DNA from: CAWAQA01 sp963784065
GTDB taxonomy: Bacteria > Acidobacteriota > Vicinamibacteria > Vicinamibacterales > UBA2999
DNA: 64,000 bases
Direction: 5' to 3'
NCBI GenBank assembly: GCA_963784065.1
Contig: CAWAQA010000003.1
Location: forward strand, 248,001 to 312,000
Shown here: positions 37,639 through 46,361 of the stretch, in pieces
How the letters are laid out: each line of letters starts with the position of its first letter
How positions within the stretch are numbered: the stretch's first letter is position 1
Program-made: the position numbers and the translations under genes
Notes under the pieces: model-generated
The model's input: the letters and a program-made list of their open reading frames with translations, nothing else
Database searches by the model: none
What the model was told of the DNA's origin: nothing

Positions 37639-39393
37639 GCGGCCTCGCGACGCAGCCCGTCGCCCACCACCACCGGAGCTTCGTCAAGACGTATCTGTGG
37701 TCGACGGACCACAAGGTCATCGCCATGCAGTACCTGTTCACCGGCATGTTCATGGCGCTGATCGGCGGCTTCGCCGTCTACGTGTTCCGGATGCAGCTGG
37801 CCTTTCCCGGGCATCGACGTGCCGCTGTTCGGGCGGGTCATCGGCCGGGCGAGTACAACTCGCTCGTCACGAACGCACGGCACGATCATGATCTTCTGGG
37901 TCGCGATGCCGGTGCTGATCGCCGCGTTCGGGAACTTCCTGATCCCGCTGATGATCGGCTGCGACGACATGGTGTTCCCGCAGGCTGAATCGGCTGTCGT
38001 ACCAGATCTTCCTGCTCAGCGCGGTCGTGCTGCTCGCGTCGTTCTTCGTCCCGGGCGGCGCGTTCGGCGGCGCCTGGACGGCCTACCCGCCGCTGTCGGC
38101 CAACGCCGCGTACAACCTGACGCCATGCGGCGCGCACGCTGTGGGTCGTCGCCGTCGGCGCTCGAGTTCGTCGCGTTCCTGCTTGGCGGCATCAACTTCA
38201 TGACGACGGCGATGAATTCGCGCGCGCCGGGGATGCGGATGTTCGACATCCCGATCGTCGTGTGGATGATCGTCATCGCGAGCATCCTCTTCATGGCCTC
38301 GGTCGGTCCGCTCATCGCCGGCGCGGTCATGCTGCTGTTCGACCAGACTCTCGGCACGGCGTTCTTCGATCCGGGCACGCGGCGGCGACCCGATCCTCTG
38401 GCAGCACCTGTTCTGGTTCTTCGGCCACCCGGAGGTCTACGTCGTGCTGCTGCCCGGCGATCGGCATCGTCGCCGAAATCATCACCGGTCTTCTCGCGCA
38501 AGAAGCTGTTCGCCTACAGGACGGTCGCTGTACACGGCCTTCGCCACGGGCGTGCTCAGCTTCTTCGTCTGGGCGCACCACCAGTTCATCGCCGGCATCG
38601 ACCCGCGCATGGCGAACGTCGTTCACGGTCACGACGCTGCTCATCTCGGTTCCGATCGCCGAGATGCTGTTCGTCTACATCGCCACGCTGTACGGCGGCT
38701 CGATCCGCTGACGACGCCGATGCTCTGGGCGCTGTCGTTCGTGGCCGAGTTCCTGATCGGCGGCGTCACCGGCATCTTCCTCGGCGCGAGCCGGCGCGGA
38801 CATCTACTTCCACGACACCTACTTCGTGCTCGCGCACTTCCACTACACGTTCTTGCCGATCGCCATCATCGGCGCGTTTGCCGGCATCACCTACTGGTTC
38901 CCGAAGATGTTCGGCCGCATGATGAACGAGCACGCTCGGCAAGATTCACTTCTGGGGCACGATCATCGCCGTTCAACTTCATCTTCATCCCGCTGTTCAT
39001 CACCGGCGCGGCCGGCGATCACCGCCGCATCTTCGACTATTCGAACTTCCCCGAGCTGGCCACGCCGGGCCTGCAGGACCTGCGCGATCACTCGCCACGG
39101 TGGCGCTGGTCTTCATGCTGGCATTTCCAGCCCGTTTCTTCTTCAACTTCATCTGCAGCATGTTCCGCGGCCCGATGGCCGGCGCGAACCCGTGGCAGGC
39201 GAACACGCTCGAGTGGGCGGCCCCGTCGCCGCCGCCGCACGGCAACTTCGCGGAACTGCCGGAGGTCTACCGCGGTCCGTACGAGTACAGCGTGCCGAGG
39301 ATCGCGACGAAGACTACTGGCCGCAGCACCTGACGAGTCCACGCGCCGCTGGCCAGCGTCGGCGTGGAACATTCGACCCAAGGCGATCAGTGA
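37635..39393 (+). CDS. coxA: Cytochrome c oxidase subunit I (at least fifteen frameshifts)
   Basis: Haem-copper catalytic subunit that reduces oxygen and pumps protons. Read across frames, the protein is complete: STDHKVIAMQYLFTGMFMAL, HGTIMIFWVAMPVLIAAFGN, FWFFGHPEVYVVLLP (Cu-B His and cross-linked Tyr), WAHHQFIAGIDPRMA (two Cu-B His), DTYFVLAHFHYTFL (two haem His), FICSMFRGPMAG. The frame is broken about every 100 bases, nearly always by one extra G or C (for example GTCGGCGCTC for GTC GCG CTC near 38152, and CTGCCCGGCG for CTG CCG GCG near 38457). No substitutions at active-site residues. The density is unlike decay. Overlaps coxB and coxC starts by 4 bases. Confidence 0.85.
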
Positions 39394-39962
39394 CTCACGC
39401 CCATCGCAACGACGCGCAGCGTGACGGGGATGCCCACCGGCCGGCTGGCCATGTGGTGGGTGCTCGGCTCGGAAATCGTGATCTTCGGCGGCCTGCTCGG
39501 CACCTACGTCATGCATCGCGATTGCGCCACGGCGCTGGGCGGACCAGGCGGCGCACACCAACACGTGGGCCGGCGCGTTCAACACGCTGGTGCTGCTGAC
39601 CTCGAGCCTGTCTGCCGTGCTGGCGCACCAGGCCGCCGAGCGAGGCGACGGCCCGAAGGCCGCCCGCCTGCTGCGCTACACGATTCTCGGCGGCGGCGAT
39701 GTTCCTGATGTCAAGGCCTTCGAGTGGACTCACGAGATCACGACGGCTACACCATCACTCGAGCCTGTTCTGGTCGTTCTACTACACGGCGGCCGGCCTC
39801 CATGCCCCGCACGTCATCGCCGGCATGCTCATCATGTTCATCGTGTCGCTGACGGCCGCGCGCAACGAGGAGCTCCAGCGCGTCGAGAACGTCGGCATCT
39901 ACTGGCATTTCGTCGACGTCGTCTGGATCTTCCTGTTCCCGCTTCTCTACATCGCCAAGTGA
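39390..39962 (+). CDS. coxC: Cytochrome c oxidase subunit III, first copy (frameshifted)
   Basis: About 190 residues from a GTG at 39390 that overlaps the coxA stop. MPTGRLAMWWVLGSEIVIFG, GGLLGTYVMHR, ADQAAHTNTWAGAFNTLVLL, LFWSFYYTAAGLHAPHVIAG and GIYWHFVDVVWIFLFPLLYI are the subunit III helices and the conserved Glu/His positions. Three or more single-base breaks (near 39425, 39530, 39700 and 39750) interrupt it. A second, intact subunit III-like gene lies at 40336. Confidence 0.82.
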
Positions 39963-39967
39963 CCGCC

Positions 39968-40331
39968 ATGGCTCAGCACGCACACGCCGACGCACACCAC
40001 CACGACGAGACCAGCTACGTCGCAGATCTGGGGTGTTCTCTGCGCCCTGCTGGTGGTCAGCGTCATCGGGCCGATGGTCGGTATCCGACTCCTCACCCTG
40101 ATCACGGCCTTCGGCATCGCCATCGTCAAGGCGTACATCGTGTGCAGCTACTTCATGCACCTGAACATCGAGAAGAAGTGGGTGGGCTATATCCTCGGCT
40201 TCATGCTGGCGCTCATGCTGGTCTTTTTCGGAGGAGTGGCTCCGGACGTGCTCGAGCATGAGGGGCTGCAATGGGAGAAAACCTACGTGGAACCCGCCAC
40301 GGTTGGTAGCGTGCACCTGACATTGCCGTGA
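39968..40331 (+). CDS. Cytochrome c oxidase subunit IV family protein (one frameshift)
   Basis: About 120 residues. A His-rich N-terminus (MAQHAHADAHHHDETSYV) precedes, after a one-base shift near 40024, three membrane segments: IWGVLCALLVVSVIGPMVGI, ITAFGIAIVKAYIVCSYFMH and ILGFMLALMLVFFGGVAPDV. HLNIEKKW in the middle is typical of prokaryotic subunit IV (CtaF/CoxD). It is 6 bases after coxC and 5 before the second subunit III. Confidence 0.8.
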
Positions 40332-40335
40332 TGCA

Positions 40336-40929
40336 ATGACCGCAATGGAGCAGACCGTGCGCGTCGTTCGCCCGGGCGCCCGGCGCGAGGTGGTCCCGAG
40401 CGGCCTCCTCGGCATGGTGATCTTCGTCGGCACGGAGGTCATGTTCTTTGCCGGGCTGATCAGCGCGTTCACGATTTCGAAGGCGGGCGCTCCAAGGGAT
40501 GCGTGGATCCTGCCCGCCGGCCAGGTGCTGCCGCTGGCGTCGACGGCAGTGAACACCGTTGCGCTCTTCGCCAGCGGCGCGCTTCTCTGGGTCGCCGGAC
40601 GTCAGTACCGGGCACGTTCTTCGTCTGCCCCGCAGACCCTGCTCGCGGCGACCTTCTTCGGAGCGCTGTTCGTGATGCTCCAGGGGAGGGAATGGGTGAG
40701 CCTGATCGGCCATGGCGTGACGCTGCGGTCGAGCGCGCTCGGGGCGTTCTTCTACGTCATTGTCGGGACCCACGCGGTGCACGCCGTGGCTGCGCTCGCT
40801 GGTCTCGGAGTGGCGTGGTGGAGGCTGCGCGCCGGCCGACTGTCGTACGGATTCTTCCTTGCTGCACAGACGTTCTGGTATTTCGTGGTTCTCATCTGGC
40901 CGGTGATCTATGCGCGAGTCTATTTCTGA
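40336..40929 (+). CDS. Haem-copper oxidase subunit III, second copy (intact)
   Basis: 197 residues with five membrane helices. GLLGMVIFVGTEVMFFAGLI, LLAATFFGALFVMLQGREWV, LGAFFYVIVGTHAVHAVAAL and TFWYFVVLIWPVIYARVYF match subunit III; GTEVMFFAGL carries the conserved Glu, and GTHAVHA the His pair. Shorter than mitochondrial-type subunit III. That the same operon holds two subunit III genes, of different length, is common in caa3-type clusters and suggests both are structural. Confidence 0.85.
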   Translation: MTAMEQTVRVVRPGARREVVPSGLLGMVIFVGTEVMFFAGLISAFTISKAGAPRDAWILPAGQVLPLASTAVNTVALFASGALLWVAGRQYRARSSSAPQTLLAATFFGALFVMLQGREWVSLIGHGVTLRSSALGAFFYVIVGTHAVHAVAALAGLGVAWWRLRAGRLSYGFFLAAQTFWYFVVLIWPVIYARVYF

Positions 40930-40954
40930 TCCCGGAGCTCACTTGTGTTGCAAT

Positions 40955-41030
40955 CGTAGAGGCGGACCTTCAGGTCCGCCCAGGCGGCGCCTAAAGTGCT
41001 TGTCCCGCCGCAGGCGGGGCCGGCCTCTAC
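40955..41030. repeat. GTAGAGGCGGACCT palindrome element
   Basis: GGCGGACCTTCAGGTCCGCC (40961-40980) is a perfect palindrome. It is bracketed by GTAGAGG on the left and CCTCTACGT on the right, with CCCGCCGCAGGCGGG between, so the whole 75 bases fold into a larger cruciform. It lies at the end of the oxidase genes and overlaps the start of the next small gene. Confidence 0.65.
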
Positions 41031-41387
41031 GTGAACACAAGTGAATTCCGGTTTCGGCGAGTCGTCGGAATCACCGCAAGCCTGCTGACAGCTGCGCCTG
41101 CTTCAGCGCTGGCCTGTCCGGTGTGCGCCCTTGTCGGCCCCAGCGACAACACATGGGCCTATCAAGCCATGAGCGCGATGCTCATATTCCTGCCGCTCGC
41201 GATGATTGGAGCAATCGTGTGGTGGCTGGCGCGGCTCGCGGCTCGCGCTGACGCGGAGCGTCCGCCCGCGACGCAGCACGTCGTCGACCGCGCACGGTCA
41301 GTGGGGCCGAGACGAGCGCTGCGGTGGCGCGAGTGGAGTAGCTCGATCAACTCCCAATTTCCAACTCCCAACTCCCAGATTCGTTAG
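41031..41387 (+). CDS. Small membrane protein with Cys motif, unknown function
   Basis: 118 residues from a GTG at 41031. A signal-like helix ends ASALACPVCALVGPSDN: the CPVC sits just after the cleavage region and could be a metal or thiol site. One more membrane helix (AMLIFLPLAMIGAIVWWLA) follows and then a basic tail. The final residues (NSQFPTPNSQ) come from a repeat. It is the last gene of the oxidase group, so a copper-delivery or assembly role is possible but unproven. Confidence 0.5.
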   Translation: MNTSEFRFRRVVGITASLLTAAPASALACPVCALVGPSDNTWAYQAMSAMLIFLPLAMIGAIVWWLARLAARADAERPPATQHVVDRARSVGPRRALRWREWSSSINSQFPTPNSQIR

Positions 41388-41484
41388 GAATTGGAAGTTG
41401 GAGGTTGGGTTTTGGCAGTCGAGAAGCGTCGGGCCGCTTCTTAAGCGGCCCTGGTCGGGCTAGAGGGCCGGCTGAAGCCGGCCC
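41346..41484. repeat. CCCAACT word hairpin followed by composite palindromes
   Basis: CAATTTCCAACTCCCAACTC (41353) faces GGAATTGGAAGTTGGAGGTT (41388), a long hairpin that could end transcription. Then GGGCCGCTTCTTAAGCGGCC (41431) and GGGCCGGCTGAAGCCGGCCC (41465) repeat the composite pair seen at 28458. The unit lies between convergent genes. Confidence 0.65.
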
Positions 41485-41509
41485 CTACGTTCAAACACGA
41501 GAACCCAGG

Positions 41510-42688
41510 CTAGCGCTGAGTGAGGGTCAGATTCGCCGGAGCCGGGCCGTTGACGGGTAGCGACGCCAGGTACGCCGTGATGTCGATGATGTCCTCCGCG
41601 GTCAATTTCTCGACGGCCTTCTTCATCAGCGGCATCAGCGGGTACGAGCCGACACGGGTCCCCTGCTGGATGTCGAAGATCTCGCGCGCGAGGTAGCTGG
41701 GAGACCTGCCGGCAAGCGGCGGAACGTCCTGCCCCATGCCCCTGAGGTCCTGCCCGTGGCACGTGACGCAGGCCGTGCCTCTCCCGAGGACAATCTTGTT
41801 GTCCACGATCGACGAGCCGCCGGTCGTGACGAGGTTCTTGCCTCGCGCGATCGAGCCGGGAGGCACGTAGGCGACCCAGGTCCCACGCGAACTTCTCAGG
41901 ATCTGATTCGCGTCGACGTCGGTCGGCACTTCGATGATGCGGTTGCCGATCGGCTCGGTCAGCTTGTGCTCGGATACGTGATTCACTTTGGGGATGAACA
42001 GCTCACCCTGGATTTGGGTGACCGGCACCCGGTCGGTCTCGACCACCGTCACGTGCGGACGCCACTTGACTGCGGCGAAGTACTCGGCCGCCTGCGTCAT
42101 CTCCTGCTCGGTCATCGCTTTCGCGAGCATGACCATCGTGTTCGAGTTTCCTTTTGCAGGCTCGACGCTGTGCCGGCGGCCCTTTCTGAAATCATCCAGC
42201 TGGCGAAGGATGTACTTCGCCGACAGGCCGGCGGGAGAAGCGTTCTCGGGGCGACCGCTGCCGTCGGAGAGGTGGCATCCGCCACAGGCCCGGCCGGTTT
42301 CGCCAAGAACGAGAGCCGCCGGACCCTGCTTGATGATGCGGGGCATGGGGTTCGGATGATCGTTCGGGTACCAATCCGTCACAACCCCACGAATCTCCAG
42401 CCTGGTGAACGAGAGGTCACTCCCGTCGAGGCGCCGTTTGCGGTTGGCTTCCCCCGGCGGGATCGGCGCGGGCGGCGGGAGCCAGGGTGCACCCTGCACC
42501 GCCTGCGGGTCGGTGGCCTTCGGCCTCTCGGCGACACCGTATGCCCAGAGCGGCATCTGCGAGTAGTCGACTTTGGAACGATCGACGGGGGAAATGGTCC
42601 AGATGGGGGATGCGGTCGGAGCCTGGGCCGACACGATGACCGTGAGACCGCACAGACTCAATACGGTGATGAAAAGCGGTTTTCTCAT
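41510..42688 (-). CDS. Exported dihaem cytochrome c
   Basis: 392 residues, intact. Signal MRKPLFITVLSLCGLTVIVS. Haem site 1 is ACGGCHLSDGSGRPENASPA and site 2 ACVTCHGQDLRGMGQDVPPL. Both domains share the pattern A-GLSAKYILRQLDDFRKGRR / AGRSPSYLAREIFDIQQGTR, a tandem class I cytochrome like the lipoprotein at 35994, with a long N-terminal part of about 110 residues (PVDRSKVDYSQMPLWAYGVA). It would carry electrons in the periplasm. It converges on the oxidase operon and has its own promoter. Confidence 0.85.
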   Translation of the reverse strand: MRKPLFITVLSLCGLTVIVSAQAPTASPIWTISPVDRSKVDYSQMPLWAYGVAERPKATDPQAVQGAPWLPPPAPIPPGEANRKRRLDGSDLSFTRLEIRGVVTDWYPNDHPNPMPRIIKQGPAALVLGETGRACGGCHLSDGSGRPENASPAGLSAKYILRQLDDFRKGRRHSVEPAKGNSNTMVMLAKAMTEQEMTQAAEYFAAVKWRPHVTVVETDRVPVTQIQGELFIPKVNHVSEHKLTEPIGNRIIEVPTDVDANQILRSSRGTWVAYVPPGSIARGKNLVTTGGSSIVDNKIVLGRGTACVTCHGQDLRGMGQDVPPLAGRSPSYLAREIFDIQQGTRVGSYPLMPLMKKAVEKLTAEDIIDITAYLASLPVNGPAPANLTLTQR

Positions 42689-43019
42689 CGTCTAAGCCCT
42701 TCGAGGTAATAGAACCGGACCCGACGACCAGGATGCTGACGCTGCGCCTCCGCGTGCTCGAGGACCGCCGCCTCTGGCATTTACATTTTTTACAGCTTTC
42801 CGGCACTGAACTCAATAGGAATGATTTCAACAAGCGCCTTGCCGGATCCGAAGACCAAGCGGCCGAACTGGCCTGGTCACGATGAATCGCGTGGCGACGA
42901 CGAGCAGCCGGCAGTGCGTGGAGTCGCTTGCCATGAGCGGACCTTGCGACTCGCGGAAGGCAAGGGCAACGTGAGTCGAACGGGGAAATGCCGAATAACG
43001 TCTCGCCGAGGCCTGTCGC
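42689..43019. other. Intergenic region with promoter of the cytochrome gene
   Basis: Between the cytochrome c start and the amidase stop. Apart from the AT-rich promoter stretch around 42780-42830 I see nothing recognisable. Confidence 0.4.
42787..42815 (-). promoter_or_regulatory. Sigma-70-type promoter candidate
   Basis: On the reverse strand TTGAGT (42815-42810) and TAAAAA (42792-42787) have a 17-base spacer. This is the most AT-rich patch near here and lies about 100 bases upstream of the dihaem cytochrome start. Confidence 0.45.
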
Positions 43020-44609
43020 CTAAGGCTCGTGTGGGAGGGCGGGCGTGCTGGCTGGCGGCTTGCGCAAACGAGCTGCCTGCTCGAACGCGTAGGCGTATGC
43101 CAGGAGCCTGTCCTCCGTATAGTCGAGCCCCAGCAGTTCAGCGCCCACCGGGACGCCAAGCGGCGCGGAGGCGCTCGGCGCGGAGAACCCGGCCTGGAAG
43201 GTGACTGCCGGGAAACCCGTGCCGTTGGAGAGCGTGCCGTTCCGTTCCGCCTGATCATCAGCCGTGATTGGCACCGCAAGGATCTTCTGCAGCGGGTAAA
43301 GGATCGCGTCGAGTTTGCGGTCCGCGATTTTCGTCGCCACCGCGAGCCGCAACTTTTCGCGATTCAGCATCCGGTCCTTGTAATTCTGGCTGCTCATGCC
43401 GTCGACCACGGCGAGCTCCTCTTCCAGCGTCTTCTGCACCGCAGACGTCTTCGCCGCAACGAGCTGAGCCAGGCTCCGGACCGGAGGGTTGGCGCCGAGC
43501 GTCGAGAAATACCGGTCCATGACAGTTCGGGCTTCGAGGGTCGCCGTCGCGACCGCCGGTGCGAGCGTGTCGTACTCCGGCAGGTCGAAGCGGACGAGGG
43601 TGGCGCCGAGCGACTCCATCCTGGCGATGACGCCAGCCATCACGCGGTTGACCTCGCGATGCCGGTCCCCGTCGCCGAACAGGTTCGTCATGACGCCGAT
43701 TCGCGCGCCCTTCAGCGCGTCCTCGCGCAAGAGATGCGTGTAACTCTTCGGGATGCGCCCGTTGCCGAACGCCGTTATGGGATCGCCGGCGTCATAGCCG
43801 GCCATCACATCGAGCAACAAGGCTGCGTCCGTGACAGTTCGTGCGATCGGGCCGACCTCGTCCTGCGTCTGGCTGTTCGGGATCACGCCGCTCCGACTGA
43901 CCAACGCCACGCGTCGCCCGTACGCCGACCAGATTGTTCGCTGACGCGGGCGAGCGGATCGACTGGCCCGTATCGCTGCCAGTACCGATAAGGGCGAGGT
44001 TGGCCGCAACAGCCGCGCCGGTGCCGCCGCTGGATCCGCCGGGGTTCGGGTGAGGTCGTATGGGTTCAGGACTTGACCGCCAAGGCTGCTGAGCGACATG
44101 CCGCCGCGCGCGAACTCCGACATGTTCGCCTTGGCGAGGATCAGCGCCCCGGCCCTGCGTATCCGCGCCACCGTGAAGGCGTCGGCGGACGGCTGCGAGT
44201 TCTTCATCCCGACATTGCCGCCGGTCGTGGGCATGTCGGCGGTGTTGAAATTGTCCTTGAGCACGATCGGGACGCAGTGCAACGAGCCGGCGGCGGACGG
44301 ATTTGCCTTGTACTGGCGGTCCATCTCGGCAGCGATCTCCATCGATCTCGGATTGACCGTGATAATGGCGCGGAGTGCCGGACCCCTCGAATTGTAGGCG
44401 GCGATCCGGTCCAGATACGCTCTGGTCAGTTGCGCGCAGGTCAATCGGCCGGCGGCGAACGCACTGTGGATGCCGGCGATGGTCGCTTCCTGCAGGTGAA
44501 ATGGAGCTGGTTGCCGCGCACCTGCGAGAGATGCCGTGAGCGCGAGCACCGCGCACATCACCGGCATTCCGGCCCGCAACAGCGAGAGCTTCGTTATCGA
44601 GGCGCGCAT
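43020..44609 (-). CDS. Exported amidase-signature enzyme (two compensating indels)
   Basis: About 530 residues from the ATG at 44609, with GGAG upstream. Signal LLRAGMPVMCAVLALTASLA. Hydrolyses amides with a Ser-cisSer-Lys triad. The Lys is in VPIVLKDNFNTADMPTTGG. The next catalytic block is absent from the long open frame but present in another: NPGGSSGGTGAAVAANLALI then GTGSDTGQSIRSPAS, between about 44052 and 43925. One deletion and one insertion there cancel, so the gene looks intact although about 43 residues are misread. The rest (GVIPNSQTQDEVGPIART, LFGDGDRHREVN, GFPAVTF) is normal. An ATG at 44663 is less likely. Confidence 0.82.
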   Translation of the reverse strand: MRASITKLSLLRAGMPVMCAVLALTASLAGARQPAPFHLQEATIAGIHSAFAAGRLTCAQLTRAYLDRIAAYNSRGPALRAIITVNPRSMEIAAEMDRQYKANPSAAGSLHCVPIVLKDNFNTADMPTTGGNVGMKNSQPSADAFTVARIRRAGALILAKANMSEFARGGMSLSSLGGQVLNPYDLTRTPADPAAAPARLLRPTSPLSVLAAIRASRSARPRQRTIWSAYGRRVALVSRSGVIPNSQTQDEVGPIARTVTDAALLLDVMAGYDAGDPITAFGNGRIPKSYTHLLREDALKGARIGVMTNLFGDGDRHREVNRVMAGVIARMESLGATLVRFDLPEYDTLAPAVATATLEARTVMDRYFSTLGANPPVRSLAQLVAAKTSAVQKTLEEELAVVDGMSSQNYKDRMLNREKLRLAVATKIADRKLDAILYPLQKILAVPITADDQAERNGTLSNGTGFPAVTFQAGFSAPSASAPLGVPVGAELLGLDYTEDRLLAYAYAFEQAARLRKPPASTPALPHEP

Positions 44610-44659
44610 GATGGTTCTCCGGCTGATGTGGCACGCGCCGCCTGGAACGTCGTCGGCTT

Positions 44660-45139
44660 TCACTTCAGCTGTTCGGTGACTTTGGCGATCCCCGCGTTGG
44701 CGCAGGCTTCTTCCTTGACCTGCCCGCCAACAGCGCCGCTGAGACCGACGCCGCCAATCGTTTCCTCGCCAGCGTTGATCGGCATTCCGCCGCCGAGCGG
44801 GATGACGTCGGCCAGCATGCGCTGACCGGGGTTGGTCGTTTCGGTGCGCTTGGCCCAGGCCGACGAGGGTTGGCGGAACGTGCGCGCCGTGTAGGCCTTG
44901 CGACGGGCAAGTTCCATGTTGTGCGGGCTCGCGTTATCGCCCTGCAGCAGCACGCGCACGCGGCCCGCGCGATCGACGACGGCAACGGAGGTGGTCATGC
45001 CGCATTCGGCGAGCGCGCCTTCGGCAATGGTCAGCGCCATTCGAAGCGACACGTCGCGGCTCGTCAGAACCTGCACGTCGACCGTGCTCGACACGGAAAG
45101 GATCGCGGCTGCCGTAGCCCACGCCAGTCGGAACAACAT
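44660..45139 (-). CDS. Exported GlcG/HbpS-like (DUF336) protein
   Basis: 159 residues from the ATG at 45139, with GGAGG upstream. Signal MLFRLAWATAAAILSVSSTV. The DUF336 fold shows LRMALTIAEGALAECGMTTS, VAVVDRAGRVRVLLQGDNAS, RKAYTARTFRQPS and the C-terminal GGGMPINAGEETIGGVGLSG. HbpS binds haem and GlcG lies in glycolate operons; secreted forms are common in Acidobacteria. It lies 50 bases upstream of the amidase and probably shares its transcript. Confidence 0.8.
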   Translation of the reverse strand: MLFRLAWATAAAILSVSSTVDVQVLTSRDVSLRMALTIAEGALAECGMTTSVAVVDRAGRVRVLLQGDNASPHNMELARRKAYTARTFRQPSSAWAKRTETTNPGQRMLADVIPLGGGMPINAGEETIGGVGLSGAVGGQVKEEACANAGIAKVTEQLK

Positions 45140-45409
45140 GGACTCCTCCATCGGATTGCGATAATTCGCCGTTGCGAACACGCGCCGGCACGAACGCGCG
45201 CCGCTGACGCGGATTATGCCACGCCGGCGGACACCACACCTCAGGGCCCTTGGCTCAGGGCAGCCCTCGCTCGTGAGGGCGGGTCCTTTCGGACTCGCCT
45301 CCCGCCGGGTCCGAAGGTCCCGGCCTGCGTTTGCCGCTCGCGGCGAAGGCGGACCTCCCTGGCGTCTGGTTCAGAGCTGGGGTCGGCGGCGCGCTCGACT
45401 GGCCCACCG
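45140..45409. repeat. Intergenic palindrome cluster
   Basis: After the GlcG-like gene, GGCGGGTCCTTTCGGACTCGCC (two arms at 45278-45299, one mismatch) and CCGGGTCCGAAGGTCCCGG (about 45304) form two hairpins. They belong to the GGCGGGTCC family seen at 37536. No gene recognised. Confidence 0.5.
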
Positions 45410-46333
45410 TCACTGTGTTGCGGCGACCGTCATCACCCACGCAGCCAACCGATCGTCCGGCATCAGGGCCGCGTCCGCCATCGTGTACGAAAGACCGTCG
45501 AGCCGTTCGCGCAAGCCTCGCTCGATGCCCCCGAACGAGATCAACAACGGCACGATGAGGACCCGCCGGCCCGCGGACAGCTCGCGCTGCACGATGCCGC
45601 GCAACCGCGCTGTCGCCGCATCGCGCACCGGCTTCTCGGCATCGTCCCGGAGCGTCAGGTACTCGAGCGAGGCGAACCGCTCCGTCTGCTGGATCCCCGC
45701 TGCCAGCGATCCCATATCCGCCAGCCACCGACGGTTGTCCTCCTCCTCGTTCGGCCCGTGCGCAACGATGACCAGCGCTTCCTTACCGCGATCGCGGCTG
45801 ATGGCGCGTGCGCGGCTGACCAGTATGTCGATGACGATCGGGTGATCGTTGAGCGCTGAACTCATACGGACGGGCACCGGGGATTTCACAGGCGTCGTGC
45901 CATCGGCCGCGCTCGAATCGCCGACGTGGTCATGCCCGGCTGTGCCGGCAGTGGAATCACCCGCGGGTGCATGGTTCATCTTGGCGTAGATCGCCAGGGC
46001 CGCAGGTGCCTCCTTCCGGAGCCCGAGCAGGTATTCGGTGGACCGGATCACGCTGCTCCACGACGAGACGAACAAAGGGACGGCGACAATCTCCGTGACG
46101 CCGCGGGCCACGAGCTTGTCGACAGCGCCCTGAATGTTCGCGCGTGTCGCCATGCCGAAAGCGATCTCCGTGGGCCTCGTCGCGTTCACCTTTGCAGCCA
46201 GTTCCGTCACGCGACCGTTCCATTCAGCACTGCCGCCGTGCGCGAGCAGGAGAATGCCCGGCTCCGCGGAGGATGTCCGCGCGACGAGCAGGCCAAGCAA
46301 CACCAGGGGAAGAACCGTTCGAATGTTCAACAT
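45410..46333 (-). CDS. Exported CbiX/sirohydrochlorin cobaltochelatase-like protein
   Basis: 307 residues from the ATG at 46333. Signal MLNIRTVLPLVLLGLLVART. Two CbiX halves: ILLLAHGGSAEWN with the metal His, RGVTEIVAVPLFVSSWSSVI, then VIVAHGPNEEEDNRRWLADM with the second His and VLIVPLLISFGGIERGLRER. A His/Asp-rich insert (GTAGHDHVGDSSAADG) lies between. CbiX proteins insert Co, Ni or Fe into tetrapyrroles in the cytoplasm; an exported form next to a TonB receptor remnant suggests handling of a tetrapyrrole or metal in the periplasm. Confidence 0.75.
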   Translation of the reverse strand: MLNIRTVLPLVLLGLLVARTSSAEPGILLLAHGGSAEWNGRVTELAAKVNATRPTEIAFGMATRANIQGAVDKLVARGVTEIVAVPLFVSSWSSVIRSTEYLLGLRKEAPAALAIYAKMNHAPAGDSTAGTAGHDHVGDSSAADGTTPVKSPVPVRMSSALNDHPIVIDILVSRARAISRDRGKEALVIVAHGPNEEEDNRRWLADMGSLAAGIQQTERFASLEYLTLRDDAEKPVRDAATARLRGIVQRELSAGRRVLIVPLLISFGGIERGLRERLDGLSYTMADAALMPDDRLAAWVMTVAATQ

Positions 46334-46361
46334 ACGCGTGCTCCTGTCAGCGGTGAGCCGG

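Noticed and set aside
37635..39393. coxA as a decayed pseudogene
   Set aside because: The protein is conserved in every segment and active-site residues are kept; only single-base indels are seen, which points to sequence error.
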